Assembly: GCA_022495995.1 (NCBI GenBank) | Contig: JAFEMH010002447.1 | Span: 261,501-325,500 of the forward strand | Source: Adenophora triphylla var. japonica | Lineage: Eukaryota > Streptophyta > Magnoliopsida > Asterales > Campanulaceae | DNA length: 64,000 nt | Reading direction: 5' to 3' | Shown: in pieces, positions 11,556-23,400 of the stretch | Layout of the letters: every line of letters starts with the position of its first letter | Position numbering within the stretch: the first letter of the stretch is position 1 | Position numbers and translations under genes: made by a program | Notes under the pieces: generated by a model | What the model was told of the DNA's origin: nothing | Database searches by the model: none | What the model saw: the letters and a program-made list of their open reading frames with translations, nothing else

Positions 11556-12085
11556 TGTTGGATGTGGCTCGTTTCCTTCGTGGCTGGATCTTTGCTTTGA
11601 GGCGGGCGCCCCACCTAGGGTGAGGCGGACGCCTGATGGACAGAAGATGGAGCCTTGGCAAGCTTTGTTCTTGGATTGGCGGGCGCCTCATACACCGAAG
11701 GTTGGGCATGGCTTGGTTTAATCCCAGGCGGCCGCATCAATCTTCATGAAGCGAGCGCCTCGCACGCCGAGGGAGCAACCTGGCTTTGCACAGCGCCAGG
11801 CGGGCGCCTGGTTGTTCTTGGGGCGGGCGCCTCAAGGATGACGGGGGGTTTTGGGCCGTGGGTTTCTGATTTATTTGGAATCTCTGTTGGGCTAGGGTTG
11901 TAAAACATATATATATGCTTTTGTATCCTAGGTAATCTTGGAACAGAATTTGCACATAATAATAAACAGAAACGGAGGCTCTAAACCCCAAATTAATCTC
12001 TTCTCTTTCTTCTTCGATTTCCTGATTAATTGCTTGTATGTGTTCTTGAGTTTTGTGTTCTTGCTTCCGCTGCGATTGCCTGACA
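11556..12085 (+). mobile_element. 5' LTR of the Tork-like element
   Basis: 530 bases from TGTTGGATGTGG to TGACA, followed by CGGTATCAGAGC, a one-base variant of the initiator tRNA-Met PBS. The first 60 bases match the truncated right LTR at 16125 with one difference seen (CTTCG against CTTCA). It holds about seven GGCGGGCGCC-like modules between 11601 and 11835 and a TATA-like run (ATATATATGC) at about 11908-11917. Confidence 0.85.
11601..11835. repeat. GC-rich GGCGGGCGCC modules in the Tork LTR
   Basis: About seven imperfect palindromes around GGCGGGCGCC (near 11601, 11624, 11678, 11728, 11752, 11797 and 11820), spaced 23-55 bases apart with unrelated spacers. The design resembles the GGGCGGTCGCCC modules at 615-797 in an unrelated LTR, though the core differs. 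Confidence 0.75.
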
Positions 12086-12109
12086 AGCGGTATCAGAGCA
12101 CGGTTGCGA

Positions 12110-12960
12110 TGTCTGGGGGGAATTCTATCACCGTGAAGTCCGACGTTCAAAAGTTTGATGGTCATGGAAACTTTGCGATGTGGCAACGGAGGGTGAAGGA
12201 TTTCTTGATTCAAGCAGGCTTGGGAAAGGTTCTTCGATCTTCGGATAAACCTGATGATATCGAAGAAGGTCCACGGAAGGAGTTGCAAGAGCGGGCTGTA
12301 TCGTCTATACGGCAGTGTCTTGGAGATGAGGTGGTGTATCACGTGATCGATGAGGAATCACCGACGAAGGTTTGGGAGATTTTGGAGGCTAGATATTTGT
12401 CGAAATCAGTTTCGAACAAATTGCATCTTAAGCAACGGTTGTATGGGCTTAAGATGGTAGAGGGTTCTGACCTAGAATCTCATATACACACGTTTAATCA
12501 AATCCTCAACGATTTGGTTAGGGTGGATGTGAAGTTCGAGGATGAGGACAAGGCTTTGATGCTGTTGAATTCGTTGCCCAATTCTTCAACATACGAAAAC
12601 CTTGTTACGACGTTGACGTGGGGAAGGAGACTGTGGAATTACGGCAAGTCACGGAAGCTCTTCTAGCTTTTCATAAACGGAAGAAGTCCGTTGATGAACC
12701 GGCGGGTGAGGGTTATTTGTGAAGGAAAATCGGGAACGTGGGAGATCTCGGTTTCGGGATAACTCGCAGAGGCGAAATTCTCGTTCTCGATCAAAGAAGA
12801 AGTACTGAGGGAATTGTTTTAAGTGTGGGCAGAAGGGGCATAAGAGGCAGAATTGTCCGGAGAAGGGGAATGGTAAAGGTAAGGAAGGATCTTCAAAGTC
12901 AGTCAATGTGGTTGAAGATTGCTCGGAGGATGTGGATGGAGATATGCTCACGACTTCATC
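12110..12960 (+). pseudogene. Tork-like copia gag with zinc knuckle
   Basis: Starts with MSGGNS at 12110 and is open to 12666. It has the UBN2-type capsid domain (KFDGHGNFAMWQRRVKDFL near the start, then VWEILEARYLSKS and LHLKQRLYGLKM). A one-base loss near 12622 shifts the frame; the original continues as ALLAFHKRKKS and then an Arg/Ser-rich region. A complete CCHC zinc knuckle (CFKCGQKGHKRQNC) lies at about 12817-12858, after an in-frame TGA at about 12806. Gag packages the element RNA; this copy is broken. Confidence 0.8.
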
Positions 12961-15900
12961 AGCTGTGGAGCACCCGACAGATGTTTGGATTCTGGATTCA
13001 GCATGTTCGTTTCATGTGACGGCGAATCGTGATTGGTTCGATACCTACAAGTCGATTAATTGCATATGAATTACTATGGGTAATGGTGCTACATGTAAAA
13101 TTGCTGGCATAGGAACTATAAGAATTAAGATGTATGATGGTGTAGTTAGAACGTTATGTGATGTTAGACATGTTCCGGAGGTCTCTCTAAAAATCTGATT
13201 TCATTGGGTACCTTGGATGCTAATGGTATGAACTATAAGGCTCAAGGTGGAGTACTGAAAGTTGTTAAGGGTGCTATGGTTGTGATGAAGGGTGAGAAGG
13301 GCTCCAAGAACATTTACAAGTTGCTCGGGAGCACGGTTGTAGGTGGAGTCACATCTGTTGAGTCGGAGGTCGATACTGATGCCCTTCTATGGCATATGAG
13401 GCTTGGTCACATGGGTGAAAGGGGAATGCGGGAACTTCATAAACGTAAGTTGTTGAAGGGTGTGAAGACTTGTAAACTTGAGTTTTGCAAGTATTGTGTT
13501 CTTGGAAAGCAAAATAAGGTGCAGTTCAAGACGGGTAAGCATACAACAAAGGGCATTCTCGATTATGTTCATTCAGATGTGTGGGGGCCGGTCAGAACAG
13601 AGTCTAGAGGAGGACATTATTACTTCGTGACTTTTATTGATGATTTTTCGAAGAAGGTTTGGGTTTACTTCATGAGGCACAAGTCAGAGACTTTTGAGAA
13701 GTTCAAGGTGTGGAAAGCTGAAGTGGAAAACCAAACGGGGCGGAAAATCAAGTGTTTGAGGAGTGATAATGGGACAGAGTACACAGATAGCGAGTTCAAG
13801 AAGTTCTGTCGAGAGCATGGGATCAAGAGGCACTACACGGTTCGCAAGAAACCACAGCAAAATGGTGTGGCTGAGAGGATGAACAGAACTATTGCGGAAA
13901 GGGCTAGGTGTCTACGATTCAATGCGGGGTTGGCAAAGAATTTTTGGGCTGATGCGGTGAGTATGGCATGTTTCTTGATTAACAGATCACCTAGAGTCTC
14001 TTTGGATAACAGGTTTGCGGAGGAGGTATGGACGGGTAATGAGGTAGACTTCACCGATATCCGGGTGTTTGGGTGTCCATCCTATGTGCATATTCCTGGT
14101 GAAGAGCGGTCGAAGCTTGACCCAAAGTCAAAATAGTGTGTCTTTCTCGGGTATGAAACAGGTGTGAAAGGATACAAGCTTTGGGATCCCAAGTCAAGCA
14201 AGGTGGTGATTAGTAGGGATATAGTCTTTGATGAAAAGGCTATGTTGAAGTGTGCTCATGATGATAAGGAGAAGGTGCCAGAAAGCAAGGAGGGCGAGAA
14301 GCAGGTTATTGAGGTGGAGCTACGTGAGGATAATACTGATGTGGATCTCACTCTTCCGGAGTCAGAGGAAACTACACAAGAAGTGGCTAGTACTTCAGTT
14401 GGGAGACCTAAGAGAGTAATCAAGCCACCGGTCAGGTATGGATTCGAAGACATGGCTTCGTATGTTCTTGTTCTTAGTAGTGGAGACCCGAGTACTTTTA
14501 AGGAGGCTATAAACAGTCCGGAAAAGGACAAGTGGGTAACTGTTATGGTGGAGGAGATGGAGTCACTGTACAAGAATGATACATGGGATTTGGTGGAGCT
14601 TCCTAAGGGGAAGCGTGCTATTGGTTGCAAGTGGATCTTCAAGCGTAAGGAGGCAGTATCAAAAAAAGAGGGGGAAAAGTTCAAGGCTCGTTTGGTAGCA
14701 AAGGGGTATTCGCAGCGAGAGGGGGTGGATTATAATGAGATTTTTTTGCCTGTTGTGAGACATACTTCCATTCGAATTGTGTTGGGTCTTGTAGCGCACT
14801 ATGATTTGGTGTTGGAGCAGATGGATGTGAAAACTGCGTTTCTACACGGTGAGTTGGATGAGCAGATTTTCATGGAGCAACCACATGGGTTCACGAAGCC
14901 CGGGCAGGAGCGTTTGGTTTGTAGATTGAAGAAGTCACTTTATGGGCTGAAGCAGTCTCCGAGGCAGTGGTATACGAGGTTTGACTCCTACATGGTACGT
15001 ATTGGCTACAAACGTTGTGAGTATGATTGCTGCGTTTATGTGAAGAGCCTTGATGATGGTTCTTGTATTTTTACATTCTTGTATGTGGATGATATGCTTA
15101 TCGCGGGTAGGAGTATGAACGAGGTCAATCAGTTGAAGGCCTTGTTGAGTAGAGAGTTTGACATGAAGGATTTGGGGGAAGCTAAGAAGATTCTTGGGAT
15201 GGAGATTCGCCGAGACAGAAAATCTAGGAGATTGTGGCTGTCTCAAGCCGGATATATGGAGAAGGTGTTGGAGAGGTTCAATATGCGGGATGCAAAACCT
15301 GTGAAGACACCATTGGCGAGTCATTTTAGTTTATCTGCCTCAGATTCCCGAGTTCGACGAAGAAATTCGAGAGGATGTCAAAGGTTCCCTATGCAAGCGC
15401 AATGGGATGTCTCATGTATGCTATGGTTTGCACGAGGCCAGATTTGGCTCAAGCCATTAGTGTGGTTAGCAAGTATATGGCGAATCGGCAAACACGGCAT
15501 TGGGAAGCGATCAAGTGGATTCTCGAATATTTGAAGGGCACTATGGATTATGGCATCATGTTTGGAGGTAAGAGTGAGGAGCTTTCACTGTTGTGGGGTA
15601 TGTTGATTCTGATTATGCGGGTGATTTGGATCGGAGAAGGTCGACTACGGGTTATGCGTTTACTCTTGGTGGTGGACCCATATGTTGGAGATCTATGATC
15701 CAATCTATCATTGCTTTGTCTACAACGGAAGCGGAGTATATGGCAGCGGTTGAAGCTGCAAAGGAGGCCTTATGGCTTCGGGGTTTGGTCAACGAGTTAG
15801 GCATTGAGTAAGGTGGAGTGAAGTTGCTTTGTGACAGTCAAAGCGCGATATTTCTAGCGAAGAATCACATTTATCATCAACGGTCGAAACACATTGATGT

Positions 15901-16051
15901 TCGGTTTCACAAGATTCGGGAGTTGATTGATATGGGTGAGGTTGTGCTAGAGAAGGTTCACACTACGGAGAATGTCCGCGGATATGTTGACGAAGCCGGT
16001 TACTGCGACAAGTTCAAGCATTGTTTGGACTTGCTGCACATCTCGAGCTGT
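12960..16051 (+). pseudogene. Tork-like copia pol (PR-INT-RT-RH)
   Basis: Protease with VWILDSACSFH (DSA active site) near 12985, broken by a TGA near 13067. The GAG-pre-integrase zinc region (HMRLGHMGERGM, CKYCVLGK) is at 13390-13510. Integrase 13560-14136 has the catalytic residues in HSDVWGP, RSDNGTEY and QQNGVAERMNRT; a TAG near 14134 follows PKSK. Reverse transcriptase 14536-15290 has KWIFKRK and YVDDMLIAG. RNase H (15375-16051) has [20 protein letters not shown] and SKHIDVRFH but needs three frames to read. Integrase and most of reverse transcriptase are otherwise well kept, so decay is moderate. Confidence 0.87.
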
Positions 16052-16124
16052 TAGAGATGGGGAGGTTCGAGCTGGTTCCATGTATCTTCTGATGGTTTGG
16101 GTGAACACTCGCCAAGGTGGAGAT

Positions 16125-16185
16125 TGTTGGATGTGGCTCGTTTCCTTCATGGCTGGATCTTTGCTTTGAGGCGGGCGCCCCACCT
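16125..16185 (+). mobile_element. Truncated right LTR of the Tork-like element
   Basis: The sequence from TGTTGGATGTGG through GGCGGGCGCCCCACCT repeats 11556-11616, directly after a polypurine tract. It stops where the Tekay LTR starts at 16186. No continuation (expected AGGGTGAGGCGG) is found at the far side of the Tekay element at 26130. Confidence 0.85.
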
Positions 16186-18386
16186 TGTAATATATGGTTA
16201 TTTTTCTATTAAGTATATAAAATAATTAAATAAATTAATTGGCCATTTTTTTTTATAGTGGACTGGGCTTAATTAGTTTGGGCTCAATTTGTTTTAAATG
16301 GGCCTAGTGGGATAATATAGAATTGGGCTGAATGGAGAATTAGTTTTAAAGGAAATGACAAAATAGCATTGGGCTTTAAATATGCTGATTTGTGGAACTT
16401 GTAAATATGTTTCTTATATATATATATATTAAAAATAATAATAGAAATAGAAATAGAAGGTCTGGCAGGAACAAAAGAAGTGGAATAGGTTAAGGCTTTG
16501 TGGGCAACGGAGGAAATAGGAAGAGAGCGGTCTCGCCATGGATTGCGAACGGAAGGGTCTGAATTGGAGTAGTATAAAAGGAGAAGAGATCGTGTTGGGG
16601 GTGTACACGAATTTGGAAGAGAGAGAGAGAGAGAACAGATTGAGAGGGCAGCGCCTAAGAGAGCTTTGGGGCTTTTGGGGCTTCAACGGAGGCGATAGGA
16701 AAATCTTGCTTGAGGTTAGTAAATTCTTCTATTTTAGTCTTTTTCTTCATTTCTGAATAAACTAGAAGAAATCTAGGGTTGTTCAATTTTATGGATTGTA
16801 GAAAGATAATTGAAGGTATTTAAATTGGTAAACTGATGGTAGGAATTATGGGTTTTGGTTGGGAATAAGGACTGTAATTTTAATCAGCCAAGTTGTGGGT
16901 ATTAATTTTTATCAGCAACATGGATTCAGATTATGGCTGTTAAGTTACCATGTTTTCTTAGAGTTCTATATTATTATGTATGTATACACAAGTATGAAGT
17001 TAAATTGTTTAGAGTTCTATGTTATTATGTTCGTATATACAGATACTTATGAAGTTAAATTGTTGTAATGAGACTAAGAATAAAAGAAAAAGGGGAGGGG
17101 ATGAACCACATGTACCGATGTACTCTTTGGTTTATAATGTGAACAACAATGTTATGATGGGTTATGCGAGGAAGGTAGGGATGTTCACTAGTCTATACCT
17201 ATTATGAAAATAATTCTAGATTCAGTCCAAGAAATAATTAAAATATAAAGAAAACTCTTAAACCGGCTAGTTCTGAGAATAATACTACAGAATTCATAAA
17301 GTCAGAATCACCTTAAGTTTAGAAAATATCAAATTAGTTTATTTATGTGTCATTAAAATGTTGAATATATGTTGTTAGATTTTGGGAAGCACTCGTGAAG
17401 GCTTGTTCGTATTTCGACTCAGTCGAGGTAAGGGATTACGTCTCTTAGTATTATTGTATATCGTTATCTATTGGCCCTCCATTATTCTTAGAGTAATTAT
17501 TGTATTACCGTTATGGCCGGTAACTTTGATTGGAATTCACTCCAAGTGCTTTCGTCATTGAAATTTTCTAAACTTAAATTGACATTGATTTCTTGGTCAA
17601 TTAAAGAACATCATCGATAAAAGAATGATCACTTAATGACACCCATTTAATTATGGATTAATATTGATGTACTATTGATACCCGGTCATGAGGGTTAGTT
17701 CATGACATGCCTATGTGGCATTAACCATCGACACCACTGAAATTGTGGTTATATATAGGTTATCCGGATATACCAAACCATTGATACATCGACTATTGAA
17801 CCCTTTTGGGTAACTTTTGAACATTGAAATGTTGAGATGAATATTAAGTGATCATAATTGATTTTTCGCATTATCGAATATTTAATTGTGCCATGATTTT
17901 TTCTTTCTTTGTAAAAAGAAGATTATTGTTTGATTTATTAATATGTCCGTTTCAATCGAAAATTGCTATCGATATACTCTTTGAGGTCACCCCTTCTTAG
18001 AAACCGAAGGGGCGACGTAGGACCTTGCTGAGCATTGTTCGCTCACCCTTTCTCTAAATTCTATTTCTTCAGGTTATAAGTAGGAAAGCAAGGCTTTCGG
18101 TGGAGACATCTTGAGGCGGACCCGAATAAGTAAAGTAGTGATTTTTATGTTTTTAAGTAGGCTTTTTTTTGAGATTGTAATAAATGCCATAAACGAGTTT
18201 TAATGGCTACTAGCCGTTAGTAGTGAAAGACAATTGTTACGCTTCCGTTATCTATTTTGGTTTTTGGGTTATATGTACTAGCCGTAGAGATTTAAATTGT
18301 AGTTTGTGACCGTTAATCCTTTATTTTGGAGGACGGATTTATATTATTAATGATATTATGATATTCAGAAATTCGGGGTTGTCACA
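16186..18386 (+). mobile_element. Left LTR of the Tekay element
   Basis: 2201 bases from TGTAATATATGG to GGGTTGTCACA. It includes a TATA box (TATAAAAG, 16573-16580) preceded by about 390 bases of AT-rich sequence, and a GA-rich leader after it. Most of it matches the right LTR base for base. The differences I could see cluster at about 17090-17310. Confidence 0.9.
16573..16580 (+). promoter_or_regulatory. TATA box of the Tekay LTR
   Basis: TATAAAAG in a GC-richer stretch, followed within 60 bases by a GA-rich leader. The same site occurs in the right LTR at about 24311-24318. Transcription of the element would start about 30 bases downstream, defining the U3/R border. Start position is inferred. 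Confidence 0.6.
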
Positions 18387-18388
18387 GT

Positions 18389-18400
18389 TGGTATCAGAGC
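18389..18400 (+). promoter_or_regulatory. Primer-binding site of the Tekay element
   Basis: TGGTATCAGAGC, a perfect match to the initiator tRNA-Met PBS, two bases after the LTR end at 18386. Confidence 0.92.
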
Positions 18401-18629
18401 ATTGGGATTAGATCTTGAAAGGGGATAAGAACTCTGATTAGTGAAGCATTAGGGTTATGAACAATTAAAGAATTAGTTCCTTAAAGTCAATTGAGGATAA
18501 TAGCTATTAAGTTTTGGAAGCTTATTGACGATATAGATGATTGATTTAATGGTTTCTTAGTATCTATTGAGGTTAATCAATATTTCTTGTCTCATTTAAA
18601 ATCAATATTTCTTGTCTCAATTGTAGGAA

Positions 18630-18902
18630 ATGGCGAGAATTAAGAGGACACCCACCCGGGGCATGAGTAGGGTGAAAAGAATGGAGTACTGGAATCTCAA
18701 AGGTCATAAGAAGGTTAAAAGATTGGAAAAGAAATTAAGACAAATTCGTAAGAAGCTCAAGGAGAGAGATGAAGACCTAAAACTAATGGAGATGAAATTG
18801 GACCGAGCGAATGAATGGGGATTACAAATGATGAATCAGGCTAGTGCATTGATGTACGGGTGGGGAAGTGATGAACAAGATGAAGGACAGTCAGAAGATT
18901 AA
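18630..18902 (+). CDS. Small basic coiled-coil ORF upstream of gag in the Tekay element
   Basis: An open frame of 90 codons (MARIKRTPTRGM...) between the PBS and gag, on the element's sense strand. The N-terminal half is strongly basic; residues 25-65 follow a Leu/Ile heptad-like pattern (RLEKKLRQIRKKLKERDEDL), predicting a coiled coil; the C-terminal end is acidic (DEQDEGQSED). There is no zinc knuckle or hydrophobic segment. It could be an extra accessory protein or an upstream ORF in the element's leader. It is open while the neighbouring gag frame is not, which hints at constraint or youth. I do not recognise it. Confidence 0.5.
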   Translation: MARIKRTPTRGMSRVKRMEYWNLKGHKKVKRLEKKLRQIRKKLKERDEDLKLMEMKLDRANEWGLQMMNQASALMYGWGSDEQDEGQSED

Positions 18903-19228
18903 GAGTTGTCAAATCTATTTAAGTCGAGTATTAGATGGTGTTAGACGAATAATGTACCCTTGACTCCATCAATTGAGAAATAAAATTTGAATTATTTATC
19001 TTCTGCATTATCTCAATACCATTGTCCCTACCCATTGATTTGATTGAACCCTATGAAATTTGAGGATTGAAAATAAAATTGAAATTTATGTTGAAAATTT
19101 AAAAGAAATTATTGAACAAGTCGAATGTACTTGAAACCATTGATTATGAGACACATATAAGGTAGAATAATTATATTACCTTGCTTAGAAATTTCAAAAT
19201 TGTGATCGTTAACTTTTGGTAATAGGCA

Positions 19229-20404
19229 ATGGAAGGAGGAAGAGGTAGAGGTAGAGGAGGTCGAGGAGGCCGAGGAGGCCGAGAGGGCCGAAGCGGTAAT
19301 GTCCCAGACTCTGAGTCTATAGGAGAGGGAGGCCAGAACCACGGCCAGCAGAACAGTAATGGAAACAACCAGTCGGTCCGGACCCGTGCTTACTGCTCGA
19401 TTCGACGTTAACGCGCAGCGGTTGTGGGGATAGGTCGAGATGAATCGAACATTAGCTCAGCAGTGGACGGCAAGCCTTAATCAAGTCAACGCACCTCCAC
19501 CACCTCCACCTGTTAGAGATCCACCGGCGCTATTCCGAAGCGCAATCCAGTATTTTTCGGGAGCACCGGGCGAAGCTTTGAAGAATGGATAAAAGGCATT
19601 GAAAGAATTTTTCGCACTTTAGATTGTACTAGTGAGCAGAAGGTCACTTTTGCTACTTTTGTGTTAAAAGGGGAAGCCATGGTTTGGTGGGAGACGATAA
19701 TCCGTGCGAGTGCGGCTAGTGGGGTAACCAATTATACTTGGGAGATGTTTCTGGAAGCTTTTAATAACAAATTCTACCCCCCGATTGTGAAGAATATGAA
19801 GATATCGGAGTTTATGAATCTAACTCAAGGATCCATGACTGTGGAAGAATATTTGGCAAAGTTTCTGGAGTTATCTCGTTTTGCCCCGAGGTTCTTTGAT
19901 GATGAAGAACAGAAGGCCAGGAAATTTGAGGCTGGATTGAATTCAAAGCTGAAGTACAGATTAGTACCGCTAGAGCTCCCAACTCTAGCTCAAGTGGCAA
20001 ATAAAGCTCGAATAGTTGAGCTGGATGCGAAGGAGTATCAAAGTTCTAGAGACAATAAGAAGCGGGGAGCTGAACGCGATACGGGGAAGGAAAGCGGTCA
20101 GACTAGTAAGAATGGGTATGATGGCGGGAACTATAAGAAGCGGACTACTGAAGAAAATCGCCATAGAGGAGGCCCTCCAACTACCAATAATCGCTATCAG
20201 AACAACAGGAACTATCAGGGAAGCCAAAATGGGTATAGGGGTCAGAATCAAGACGTGGCTCCACCAACCTGTCGTACTTGTGGGAGGAAGCATAAAACTG
20301 AAGAGTGTTACTGGAACACAGCCTCTTGCTTTAACTGTGGTAAACGTGGGCACAAGATAAAAGACTGCCCGGAACCAGTGAAAAGGCGCACCGAGAGGAA
20401 ATGA
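19229..20404 (+). pseudogene. Tekay gag (capsid and two Cys-rich knuckles), frame-disrupted
   Basis: Begins at 19229 with an RG-rich N-terminus (MEGGRGRGRGGRGG...). The first frame ends at 19411, and the capsid region continues in other frames, open from 19661 to 20404. The capsid shows FEEWIKGIERIF, GEAMVWWETI and TVEEYLAKFLELSRFAP, all typical of gypsy Retrotrans_gag domains. Near the end is a Cys-rich segment (CRTCGRKHKTEECYW) followed by a CCHC knuckle (CFNCGKRGHKIKDC). A further one-base shift separates it from pol near 20400. The element may therefore need help from another copy to form particles. Confidence 0.82.
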
Positions 20405-20441
20405 GGGTAAAGACAAAGACAAGTCGAATGGAAGGGGAAGG

Positions 20442-23400
20442 GTGTTCACTATGACAGCTAGGGATGCTCGGGCTTCTAATGATGTGGTGACAGGTACCGT
20501 TCAATTATGTAATCGAAATGTTTATGCTTTGATAGATTCAGGTGCTACTCATTCTGTGATTTCTTCCCGATTGGTCAGTCGTTTGAAATTGGAATCTGAA
20601 AACCTAGAGATAAGCCTAGAAATTGATACACCCACCAATGAGGCCATTCAAATAAATTCGGTCTATAGATCTTGTACTTTGAAAGTGGATGGGAGGAATT
20701 TGTCTATCGACTTCATTGAGTTAGACCTCCGGGATTTTGATGTCATTTTAGGTATGGATTGGTTAGCTGCATATCATGCAAAGATAGATTGTTTTAAGAA
20801 AGAGGTGGTATTTTGTATTCCTGGTGAACCAGAATTATATTTTAAGGGGAAAGGGTCTGAGCGAAAGTCAGGGTTGATATCGTTCTTAAAGGCTCGGAAG
20901 ATGTTGAAGAAGGGTTGTGAAGGGTTTTTAGCTTCTATTATTGACACTAGAAAGAAAAGTGTTAAGATCGAAATGGTTCCAATCGTAAATGAGTTCGTAG
21001 ATGTTTTCCCTGAGGACTTACCAGGAATACCGCCTGAGCGGGAAGTTGAGTTTTCTATTGACCTGGTCCCTGGCACGGGTCCTATCTCTAAGGCACCCTA
21101 TCGAATGGCACCCGCTGAACTGAAGGAGTTAAAAGAGCAGTTGCAAGAACTGCTCGAGAAGGGATTGATCAGGCCTAGTGTCTCACCTTGGGGTGCTCCT
21201 GTGCTGTTCGTGAAGAAGAAGGATGGATCTATGAGGCTTTGCATTGATTATAGGGAGTTGAACAAGGTGACGGTGAAGAATAAGTATCCTTTACCAAGGA
21301 TAGATGATTTGTTTGATCAGTTACAAGGAGCTTGTTACTTCTCTAAGATTGATCTTCGTTCTGGATACCATCAATTGAGGGTAAGGAAGGAGGATATTTC
21401 CAAAACAGCATTTAGGACCAGATATGGACATTATGAATTTTTGGTAATGCCTTTTGGGTTGACGAATGCTCCAGCAGTCTTTATGGAGTTGATGAATAAG
21501 GTGTTCCAGGAGTTCTTGGACCGATGTGTTATTGTGTTTATTGATGACATCCTAGTTTACTCGAAGACTAAGGAAGAACATGAGGAGCAATTGAGGATAG
21601 TACTGCAGATTCTTAGAGAACAGAAGTTGTATGCTAAGTTCAAGAAGTGCGAATTTTGGCTGGAGGAAGTAGCTTTTTTGGGACATGTAGTTTCTAAAAG
21701 TGGTATATCGGTGGACCCGTCGAAAATTGAAGCGGTGGTGAATTGGGAAAGACCAACGACAGTTACTGAAGTTCGGAGTTTCTTGGGGCTGGCAGGTTAC
21801 TATAGGCGTTTTGTGGAAGGATTCTCCAAGATATCATTGCCATTGACAAAGCTGATGCAAAAGGATGTTAAGTTTGAGTGGACAGAGGAATGTGAAGCCA
21901 ATTTTCAGGAGTTGAAGAAGCGGTTGGTGTCTGCGCCAATTCTTACTCTCCCATCGGGGACAGAAGGTTTTGTGATTTATAGTGACGCTTCATTGAAAGG
22001 GTTGGGTTGTGTCCTTATGCAGAACGAGAAAGTAATAGCATATGCATCCCGTCAGTTGAAGAGCTACGAACGAAATTATCCGACTCATGATTTGGAATTA
22101 GCGGCCATAGTCTTTGCGTTAAAGATTTGGAGGCATTATTTATATGGAGTGCATTGTGAGATATATACGGATCACAAAAGTCTGAAGTATATTTTCACCC
22201 AGAAGGAGTTGAACATGCGTCAAAGAAGGTGGTTGGAGTTACTAAAGGACTATGATTGTAATATTTTGTATCATCCAGGAAAAGCTAATAAGGTGGCTGA
22301 TGCTTTAAGCCGTAAGAACCGAGGTAGTTTAGCGGCGCTGTTGGCAAGGAAGGAAAGTTCATTTGGGGACATCAAACCTGTGTGCCTAGAAGTGAAGGTT
22401 AGCAGTGAGAGGGGTCGTTTAGCACATTTGAGCGCGCAACCAGCATTGTTAGAAAGAATTAAGGCGGCTCAAGTAATTGACCCGGAGTTAGTAGAGATCC
22501 TAGATAAACTGAAAGATGGCGAGTCATCTGAATTTAAAGTTGGGAATGACAATATGTTGAGATATCGGTCAAGGATCTGTGTTCCAGATGATGAGAGTAT
22601 TAAACGAGAAATCCTTGAAGAAGCTCATTGTTCCAGATTCGCAGTGCACCCTGGTAGCACGAAGATGTACCAAAATGTGAAGGATTCGTATTGGTGGATC
22701 AACATGAAGAGAGATGTAGCAGATTTTGTGGCTAAGTGTTTGGTGTGTCAACAGATAAAGTGCGAACATCAGAGGCCGGGTGGTTTATTACAGTCGTTAC
22801 CGATTCCTGAATGGAAGTGGGAACACATTGCCATGGATTTTGTGGTAGGACTACCAAGGACCCTAAAGGGTCATAATGCAATTTGGGTGATCGTTGATAG
22901 GTTGACCAAGTCGGCTCACTTCTTAGCTTTCAAAATTACTGATTCCATGGAAAAGTTAGCCAAAATGTATGTCGATGAGATAGTTAGACTTCATGGAGTG
23001 CCAGTATCGATTGTGTCCGATAGAGATGCTAGATTCACATCAAAATTTTGGGGAAGTTTACAAAGAGCATTGGGGACTCAATTGACCATGAGTACCGCAT
23101 TTCACCCGCAGACAGATGGACAGTCAGAGCGGACTATTCAAACACTTGAGGATATGCTTAGGGCGTGCTCATTGGATTGGCGAGGCTCTTGGGACGAACA
23201 TCTAACCTTAGTGGAATTCGCGTATAATAACAGTTTTCACTCTAGTATTGGCATGGCACCGTATGAAGCCTTGTATGGTAGGAAATGTCGTTCGCCAACT
23301 TGTTGGGACGAAGTGGGCGAGAGAAAGTTATTGGGACCTGAATTGGTTCAAGTGACCACTGAAAAGATCCAATTGATAAAGAAGAGATTATTGACAGCAC

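Larger units (their letters stand above)
11556..16185 (+). mobile_element. Tork-like Ty1/copia retrotransposon, right LTR truncated
   Basis: 5' LTR 11556-12085, PBS near 12088, gag, protease, integrase, reverse transcriptase and RNase H in copia order, polypurine tract (AAGGTGGAGAT, about 16114-16124), then the first 61 bases of the right LTR (16125-16185), where a Tekay element begins. The protein is closest in style to TNT1/Tork elements. Frameshifts in gag, protease, integrase and RNase H make it inactive. The remaining 470 or so bases of its right LTR are not found after the Tekay element, which points to a deletion or recombination. Confidence 0.85.

Noticed and set aside
16429..16756. 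Paired frames in the Tekay LTR, repeated at 24167-24494
   Set aside because: Identical only because the LTRs are; they lie across the promoter and leader and match no protein.
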